NCBI GenBank assembly: GCA_035546295.1
Contig: DATKBT010000143.1
Location: 1-21,041, forward strand
Length of the DNA: 21,041 bases
Direction of reading: 5' to 3'
Source of the DNA: DATKBT01 sp035546295
GTDB lineage: Bacteria > Acidobacteriota > Thermoanaerobaculia > Multivoradales > Multivoraceae
Shown: in pieces, positions 16,516-21,041 of the stretch
Layout: each line of letters opens with the position of its first letter
Numbering within the stretch: the first letter of the stretch is position 1
Program-made: the position numbers and the translations under genes
Notes under the pieces: model-generated
The model's input: the letters and a program-made list of their open reading frames with translations, nothing else
Told to the model about the DNA's origin: nothing
Database searches by the model: none

Positions 16516-17117
16516 GCGATCGGATCTTCTACTTCGCCTACGGCTCGAACATGTTGAGCTGGCGGCTGCGTCATCCGCGACGCTGCGAGTCTGCGCGCAA
16601 GGTCGCAGTCGGTCGGCTCGACGGCTTCGCGCTGCGCTTCCACAAGCTCGGCTCCGACGGCTCGGGGAAGTGCGACGTCGCTGCCATGATGGAGGAGCCG
16701 ACGGCGGACGGACCGGCGGTCGCGCTGCCACCGGCGGAGCCATGCGTTCACGGCGTCGTCTACGAGGTGGGCCGAGAGGAGCTGCTGCAGCTCGACGCGG
16801 TCGAGGGCCACGGCTACGAGCGGCGGGAGGTCGCGGTCCGCATCGAAGGCGAGGCTCGCACCGAGGTCTTCCTCCCGGCTGTTCTCTACGCCGCCCGCGC
16901 CTCGGCGATCGACTCGGGAGCGCGACCCTACACCTGGTACCGGGACCTGGTCGTCGCGGGAGCCAGGGAGCACGCGCTGGACGGCGCATACTCCCGCCGA
17001 CTGTCCATCGAGCGGGCGATCATCGATCCCGACTCCGAGCGCGACGCGCGCGAGCGGCGCGCGATCGACGCGATCGAGCAGTGGCTGGTGGCGGCCGGTC
17101 GTGTCGCCGGCCTCTGA
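16512..17117 (+). CDS. gamma-glutamylcyclotransferase-family protein, 201 aa
   Basis: AIG2/GGCT fold enzyme; known members turn gamma-glutamyl amino acids or related gamma-glutamylamines into 5-oxoproline plus the free amine. The glycine-loop motif YGSNM is at residues 10-14, and LDAVEGHGYERREV carries Glu98, matching the catalytic Glu98 of human GGCT both in context and number. The N-terminus FYFAYGSNM and C-terminal WYRDLVVAGAREH are typical of bacterial members. There is no signal peptide, so it acts in the cytoplasm. ATG 16512 is read within ATGA, overlapping the preceding stop and implying coupling with the exported ChaN-like gene, an odd pairing of compartments. The exact substrate cannot be told from sequence. 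Confidence 0.88.
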   Translation: MSDRIFYFAYGSNMLSWRLRHPRRCESARKVAVGRLDGFALRFHKLGSDGSGKCDVAAMMEEPTADGPAVALPPAEPCVHGVVYEVGREELLQLDAVEGHGYERREVAVRIEGEARTEVFLPAVLYAARASAIDSGARPYTWYRDLVVAGAREHALDGAYSRRLSIERAIIDPDSERDARERRAIDAIEQWLVAAGRVAGL

Positions 17118-17473
17118 AGCCGCCGGGCGGCCATCCTCACGGGCGACCCTGAAGTCCGCGGTGCATTCGACGCGTTGCGGAGGAGGGGCGGCCGAGCCGG
17201 GAGCAGGTAGTTTCTACCAGCGCTTCCGCAGCGCTTACGCCGCCGGCTCGCCACCGCACGCGCGGGTCCGTCTCCGCTCCGTCTCAACAAAGCTTCCCCC
17301 GGCGGTCTTCGGAGACCGGATCGACCGGCTCCTGCGGCCTGGCACCCTCCTTGCGTGGTCCGCCTGTGGGCGCGTGTGCCCGTCGGGACTCCATCCGAGG
17401 AGCCGAAAGAGCAGAGAGCATCAAAGAGCAGAGAGCATCAAAGAGCAGAGAGCATCAGTGAGAGGATTCGGGG
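17118..17473. other. 356-bp leader region upstream of the ferritin gene
   Basis: No gene is visible. It contains two small stem-loops, GGTAG-TTT-CTACC (17206-17218) and CGGTCT-TCGG-AGACCG (17303-17318), then three direct repeats (17406-17456) and the Shine-Dalgarno AGAGGA (17461-17466), 7 nt before ATG 17474. I could not assign a -35/-10 pair with confidence. The length and structure suggest a regulated leader for iron storage, which is inference. Confidence 0.5.
17406..17456 (+). repeat. three perfect 17-bp tandem direct repeats
   Basis: The unit aaagagcagagagcatc occurs three times without a mismatch (17406-17422, 17423-17439, 17440-17456), ending 17 bp before the ferritin start codon. It is purine-rich, unlike the GC-rich surroundings, and each unit contains AGAGCAGAGAGC. 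It lies in what must be the 5' untranslated leader or promoter of the ferritin gene. Confidence 0.95.
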
Positions 17474-17911
17474 ATGAACGAGAATCGCCAACGGACGGTC
17501 GCCAGCGAGAGCCTGCTCAGCGGTCTCAACGACGCGCTCAACCGGGAGGTCTCGACCTGCCTGCGCTATGTGCTCCAGGTCGCGTCCCTCAAGGGCGTTG
17601 AGTGGGCGAACCTGCGCGACCTCTACGCCGCCGAGGTGCAGGACGAGCTGGGTCACGCCCAGTACCTGGCGAACAAGATCGTCATGCTGGGCGGCGAGCC
17701 GAGCCTCGACCCCGATCTCGAGAAGCCCCCGAAGAATCCTCGCACCATGCTCGCCCTCGACATCGACCAGGAGATGGTCGACGTCCAGGGCTACCGCGAC
17801 CTCGCGGAGCAGGCGGCCGAGGAGGGCTTGATCGAGCTCCAGCTCAAGATGGAGGAGCAGGCCGCCGACGAGGCTCGACACGCAGAGGAGTTGACGAGGA
17901 TGCTGGGGTGA
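17474..17911 (+). CDS. non-haem bacterioferritin-like ferritin (145 aa)
   Basis: Four-helix ferritin of the bacterioferritin/Dps-like superfamily, storing iron by oxidising Fe(II) at a di-iron centre in the cytoplasm. All six ferroxidase ligands can be placed: Glu25 (LNREVSTCL), Glu58 and His61 (DELGHAQ), Glu100 (DIDQEMVD), Glu133 and His136 (DEARHAEE). The haem-ligand Met52 of E. coli Bfr corresponds to Leu59, so haem is probably not bound between subunits. At 145 residues it is a little shorter than typical Bfr (about 155-160). ATG 17474 follows AGAGGA with 7-nt spacing. It is preceded by the 17-bp triple repeat and followed after 42 bp by the broken mgtC. Some members of this branch are annotated simply as ferritin-like proteins; a rubrerythrin-type electron carrier is less likely because no Cys4 domain is present. 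Confidence 0.88.
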   Translation: MNENRQRTVASESLLSGLNDALNREVSTCLRYVLQVASLKGVEWANLRDLYAAEVQDELGHAQYLANKIVMLGGEPSLDPDLEKPPKNPRTMLALDIDQEMVDVQGYRDLAEQAAEEGLIELQLKMEEQAADEARHAEELTRMLG

Positions 17912-17953
17912 GCGCTTAGCGGGGCCCGCTCCGGGAGGGACAGAGGCCGAGAG

Positions 17954-18447
17954 ATGTCCGCCGAACTCCTCGACATCGCGACCAAGATCGGCCTCGCGGC
18001 GAAGAGATGCGGGCCGCATCGCGTCCCAGATCGTGAGCGGGATCGGCTTCTTCGGCGCCGGCACCAGTCTCGAGGCGGCGTCCACGGTCTGACTACCGCT
18101 GCCGGGATCTGGGTGGCGGCCGCCATCGGCCTGGCGGTGGGCGCCGGGCGATACAAGGAGGCGGCGGTGACCGCGGTCGCTCTCCTCGCGATCCTGCGGA
18201 TGCTCAAGCCGCTCGAGCGCCGGCTGCTGGCCGACCGGAAGACCTTCGTGCTGCGCGTCGACTCGAACGAGGGGATGACCGAGCTGTCGAAGGTCCTCGG
18301 GGACGCCGGCACGAGCCGGAGAGCATGCATTTCCAGCGGCACCGTGGCCAGCGGACCGTCAAGATCGTCTGCAAGAAGGCGGGCGACATCGAGGAGAAGA
18401 TGAGGGAGCTCGTGAAGAGCAACGAGTCCCTGGACTTCGCCAAGTGA
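17954..18447 (+). pseudogene. MgtC/SapB-family gene, broken by a deletion and two frameshifts
   Basis: The pieces of one MgtC-like membrane protein lie in order but in different frames. Frame A from ATG 17954 gives MSAELLDIATKIGLAA, the usual start. A second frame from about 18012 gives GRIASQIVSGIGFFGAGTSL up to a TGA at 18090. The first frame then resumes at 18086 with GLTTAAGIWVAAAIGLAVGAG and continues through LLAILRMLKPLERRLL to about 18310. A third frame from 18313 gives the end of the ACT-like domain (EPESMHFQRH...ELVKSNESLDFAK) with stop 18445-18447. Compared with intact homologues, roughly 60-70 codons holding the second and third membrane helices are missing near 18000-18011. GLTTAA and GAGT motifs remain. 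MgtC proteins help growth at low magnesium and modulate ATP synthase in pathogens; this copy cannot make a full product. Sequencing error could explain one shift but hardly the deletion. Confidence 0.85.
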
Positions 18448-18800
18448 GTTTCACGCGAAGTCAGTCCGATCGCGCTTCGCGCGGCGCGAGTGACGGCGTC
18501 GAACCTGGTCGCCGAGCTCGCGGTGGAGGTTCGCGGAGCCGGCGCCAGCGCGGCGGCCCGAGCACCGGACGCGGCTACGGCGGCCTCGGGCTGGCGGGTT
18601 GAGGCTCCGTCGTCGGAGCGCTCATCGCCGCAAAGGCCGCGAGTGGACGCGGTGCGCTCGAGGTTTCGATCCGGTGCCGAGACGGCCATGCCCGCCCGGA
18701 CCGACCCTGCCGCCAGCGGTCGAGTCTTGCGGCGGGCGCTGCTACAGTGGCCGGAGTTCGTTTTCCCGATGCTGCGGCGCCCGCCGCGGGAGGAGAGCTC
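18448..18800. other. 353-bp intergenic region before the DinB-like gene
   Basis: Apart from a hairpin at 18454-18481, I see no gene or repeat. A TACAGT at 18743-18748 could be a -10 element but no matching -35 lies 16-18 bp before it. The leader ends in the Shine-Dalgarno of the next gene (AGGAGA, 18791-18796). Confidence 0.5.
18454..18481 (+). terminator. possible terminator stem after the mgtC pseudogene
   Basis: CGCGAAG (18454-18460) pairs perfectly with CTTCGCG (18475-18481) around a 14-nt loop, beginning 7 bp after the pseudogene's stop. No T-run follows, so efficiency is uncertain. Confidence 0.3.
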
Positions 18801-19457
18801 ATGAGTCGTCGTCCCTTCCGATCCCCGATCTTCGTGCTCGTGATCTTCGCCGCCCTGGCGAGCGGAGCGCTCGGGTCGGCGCAGAGCGCGCCCGTCGCCG
18901 CCGAGGAGGCGACGCTCACCGTCGAGGAGAGGGCGCAGTTCCGCCAGTGGCTCGACGAGTCCGAGAAGACTCTGATGGATCTGATCGCGGGCGTCGAGGC
19001 GGAGGCCTGGACGTGGAAGCCGGCGCCCGATCGCTGGTCGGTCGCCGAGTGCACGGAGCACATCGTCAAGAGCGAGGCGGCGCTGTTCGAGAGCGCGAAG
19101 GCCGCCCTCGCCGGAGAGCCCGACCCCGAGTGGGCGTCGAGGACCGCCGGCAAGGTCGACTTCATCGCTCGCGTGATGCCGGACCGCTCCGGGCGCGCCC
19201 AGGCGCCGCAGGAGATCCGGCCCACCGGCGGGGTGAGCAAGGAGGAGCTGATCGCGATGTTCCGCGCGCAGCGCGCTGCGCTCGAGAAGCTGATCGGCGA
19301 CGAATCGCTCGAGCTCAAGCGCTACACCCAGGAGCATCCCTTCCCCGTCTTCGGCACCCTCAACGCGCACCAGTGGCTCATCTACGTGCCGCTCCACACG
19401 ATCCGGCACAGCAAGCAGATCCGCGAGGTCCAGGAGACGCCGGGCTACCCCGGTTGA
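18801..19457 (+). CDS. exported DinB-like (DinB_2 fold) protein, 218 aa
   Basis: Four-helix DinB/YfiT-like metal-binding fold. Members include thiol S-transferases using bacillithiol or mycothiol and many proteins of unknown role. Residues 1-30 are a signal peptide (FVLVIFAALASGALGSAQS), so this copy is probably periplasmic, unlike most DinB proteins. Metal ligands in the expected pattern are His87 (CTEHIVKSE), His199 and His203 (PLHTIRHSKQI). The helix-1 motif WTWKPAPDRWSVAECTEHI is typical of the family. ATG 18801 follows GGGAGGAG with 5-nt spacing. It is 67 bp ahead of hutH in the same direction; a shared transcript is possible but hutH has its own strong ribosome site. The true activity is unknown. 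Confidence 0.85.
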   Translation: MSRRPFRSPIFVLVIFAALASGALGSAQSAPVAAEEATLTVEERAQFRQWLDESEKTLMDLIAGVEAEAWTWKPAPDRWSVAECTEHIVKSEAALFESAKAALAGEPDPEWASRTAGKVDFIARVMPDRSGRAQAPQEIRPTGGVSKEELIAMFRAQRAALEKLIGDESLELKRYTQEHPFPVFGTLNAHQWLIYVPLHTIRHSKQIREVQETPGYPG

Positions 19458-19513
19458 GGGCGGCACCGGCGAGGAGGCAGGGGAGGGGAGTCAGCGTGCC
19501 GGCTGCGTTCCTC

Positions 19514-19518
19514 GGAGG
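19514..19518 (+). promoter_or_regulatory. ribosome binding site fixing the GTG start of hutH
   Basis: A perfect GGAGG lies 6 nt before GTG 19525. No in-frame ATG lies near the expected N-terminus, so this site decides the start. Confidence 0.8.
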
Positions 19519-19524
19519 CGAGCC

Positions 19525-21041
19525 GTGAGCGAGCGCGTGCGCGCCGGGGACCGCGACGGACCGGTTCACCTGCGCATCGCGGAGCTCGCCGCCGACCTCG
19601 ACACGAGCCTGGCCGAGCTGCGGCGCAGCCCCGCGCGCGTCGCCGAGTCGCGCGCGCGCGTCGAGGCGGCGCTGGTCGACGGCAACGCCTACTACGGGAT
19701 CAACACCGGCTTCGGCATCCTCGCCTCGCAGCGCATCCCGCGCGACCAGCTCGCTCAGCTCCAGCACAACCTGATCCTGAGCCACGCCGTCGGAGTCGGC
19801 GAGCCGGTCCCGATCGAGATCACGCGGCTGATGCTGCGGCTCAAGATCCACGCGCTCGGCCTCGGCTATTCCGGCGTCTCGCTCGGCACCTTCCAGCGGC
19901 TGCTGGCGTTCGACGAGCTCGGACTGGTTCCGGTGGTGCCGAGCCGGGGCAGCCTCGGCGCCTCGGGCGACCTGGCGCCGCTCGCGCACCTCGCCCTGCC
20001 GCTCCTGGGCCGGGGGCGCGTGTGGGACGGGGAGGGGCGCGACGGCGAGCCCGCGATCGAGGCGCTCGCGCGCTGCGGGCTCGAGCCGATCGCTCTCGAG
20101 GCCAAGGACGGGCTGGCGCTGATCAACGGCACCCAGCTCATGAGCGCCTACGGCGCCTGGATCCTGGCGCGCGCGCTCGAGCTGGTGCGCCTGGTCGACG
20201 TGGTGGCGACGATGAGCCTGGAGGCGCTGCGCGGGAGCGCGCGGCCGTTCGACGAGCGCGTCCACGCGACCCGGCCGCACCCCGGACAAGGGGCGGCGGC
20301 GCGCAACGTTCGCCGCCTGCTCGAAGGGAGCGAGATCCTCGAGTCGCACCGCTTCTGCGGCCGGGTCCAGGATCCCTACTCGCTGCGCTGCGTGCCGCAG
20401 GTCCACGGCGCCAGCCGCGACGCGCTCGGCCACGCCGTCGAGGTCGTCGAGCGTGAGCTCAACTCGGTGACCGACAACCCGCTGGTGTTCGAGGATGGGG
20501 CGGTGATCAGCGGCGGCAACTTCCACGGTCAGCCGCTGGCGCTGGCGCTCGACTACGCCGCGATCGCGCTCGCCGAGCTGGCGAGCATCTCCGAGCGCCG
20601 CACCTACCTGCTGCTCGGCGGCCACGACGGCCTGCCGGTGCTCCTGATGCGCGAGACCGGCATCAACTCGGGCTTCATGATCCCGCAGTACACGGCGGCG
20701 GCGCTGGTCTCGGAGAACAAGGTGCTCTGCCATCCGGCGAGCGTGGACTCGATCCCCACCTCGCTCGGCCAGGAGGACCACGTGAGCATGGGCTCGATCA
20801 GCGCGCTCAAGCTCTACGACGTGCTGCGCAACGTCGAGCAGGTCATCGCCATCGAGCTGTTCACAGCGGCCCAGGCGCTCGACTTCCGCGCCCCCCTGCG
20901 CCCCGGCCGCGGCGTCGAGGTCGCCCACGGTGCGCTGCGCGCCGAGGTTCCGCACCGCGAGGCCGACGGGGATTTCGAGCACGACCTGCGACTGTGCGCC
21001 GAGGTGGTCCGAGGCGCCGCGCTGCTGGCGGAGGTCGAGGG
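19525..21041 (+). CDS. hutH: histidine ammonia-lyase (3' end cut by window edge)
   Basis: Converts L-histidine to urocanate and ammonia, the first step of the hut pathway, in the cytoplasm as a homotetramer. The 505 visible codons are nearly the whole protein. The Ala146-Ser147-Gly148 triad within GSLGASGDLAPLAH forms the MIO electrophile. Tyr57 (YYGINTGFG) and His87 (LILSHAVGVG) correspond to Tyr53 and His83 of Pseudomonas HutH with a constant offset of 4. The Ser-His pair at 86-87 separates histidine lyases from phenylalanine (Phe-Leu) and tyrosine (His-Leu) lyases. FCGRVQDPYSLRC, NSVTDNPLVF and GGNFHGQPLA are intact. The GTG start is set by the GGAGG upstream. Neighbours to the left are unrelated to histidine use; any hutU, hutI or other hut genes would be beyond the right edge. 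Confidence 0.96.
   Translation, partial: MSERVRAGDRDGPVHLRIAELAADLDTSLAELRRSPARVAESRARVEAALVDGNAYYGINTGFGILASQRIPRDQLAQLQHNLILSHAVGVGEPVPIEITRLMLRLKIHALGLGYSGVSLGTFQRLLAFDELGLVPVVPSRGSLGASGDLAPLAHLALPLLGRGRVWDGEGRDGEPAIEALARCGLEPIALEAKDGLALINGTQLMSAYGAWILARALELVRLVDVVATMSLEALRGSARPFDERVHATRPHPGQGAAARNVRRLLEGSEILESHRFCGRVQDPYSLRCVPQVHGASRDALGHAVEVVERELNSVTDNPLVFEDGAVISGGNFHGQPLALALDYAAIALAELASISERRTYLLLGGHDGLPVLLMRETGINSGFMIPQYTAAALVSENKVLCHPASVDSIPTSLGQEDHVSMGSISALKLYDVLRNVEQVIAIELFTAAQALDFRAPLRPGRGVEVAHGALRAEVPHREADGDFEHDLRLCAEVVRGAALLAEVE

Noticed and set aside
17406..17456. The 17-bp repeats as a small CRISPR array
   Set aside because: The units are directly adjacent with no spacers, are too short and are not near cas genes.
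19378..20982. 534-codon minus-strand frame opposite hutH
   Set aside because: Shadow of hutH; the composition is Arg/Glu/Ala-rich with no domain, and hutH has every family motif.

Overview
The window is strongly GC-rich chromosomal DNA with dense long genes, no tRNA, rRNA or CRISPR array, and no insertion sequence that I can see. The gene mix is very long secreted proteins built of carboxypeptidase-regulatory-like repeats, a tricorn-type peptidase, a secreted DinB-fold protein, a non-haem bacterioferritin and histidine ammonia-lyase. This fits a free-living high-GC Gram-negative heterotroph. Acidobacteriota (a Thermoanaerobaculia-like lineage) is my best guess from gene content, but it is an inference and cannot be proven from the sequence alone.

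Left half (1-15384), all on the minus strand and transcribed right to left: a secreted protein with a Gly/Pro collagen-like linker and three related C-terminal repeats (13669-15384); a tricorn-family peptidase with a Tat-like signal peptide and intact catalytic residues (9870-13208); two tandem paralogues of about 1,400 residues, each with the same 15-module series of carboxypeptidase-regulatory/CNA-B-like beta-sandwich repeats (5030-9235 and 696-4889); and the N-terminal 130 residues of a maltose O-acetyltransferase-family enzyme that runs off the left edge (1-392). The gaps between these genes are long (140-634 bp) and contain several perfect inverted repeats, so I read them as separate units rather than one operon, except perhaps the two paralogues.

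Right half (15634-21041), all on the plus strand: a ChaN/Tiki-type secreted protein overlapping by 4 bp a gamma-glutamylcyclotransferase-fold enzyme (15634-17117); a leader with three perfect 17-bp direct repeats followed by a non-haem bacterioferritin (17474-17911); a decayed MgtC/SapB-family gene with an internal deletion and two frameshifts (17954-18447); an exported DinB-like protein (18801-19457); and hutH, starting at GTG 19525 behind a perfect GGAGG and running off the right edge. The two halves diverge from 15385-15633, where a good minus-strand promoter overlaps a dyad.

Functionally, the left half is an extracytoplasmic set: surface or periplasmic beta-sandwich proteins plus a peptidase that trims oligopeptides. 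The right half is cytoplasmic metabolism (glutathione-like gamma-glutamyl peptide turnover, iron storage, histidine degradation). The observations most worth following are the colinear 15-module paralogues with a 12-bp coding minisatellite in only one copy, the three-repeat collagen-linked protein, the 17-bp repeats before the ferritin gene, the broken mgtC, and a hydrophobic in-frame tail behind two stop codons after the second paralogue.
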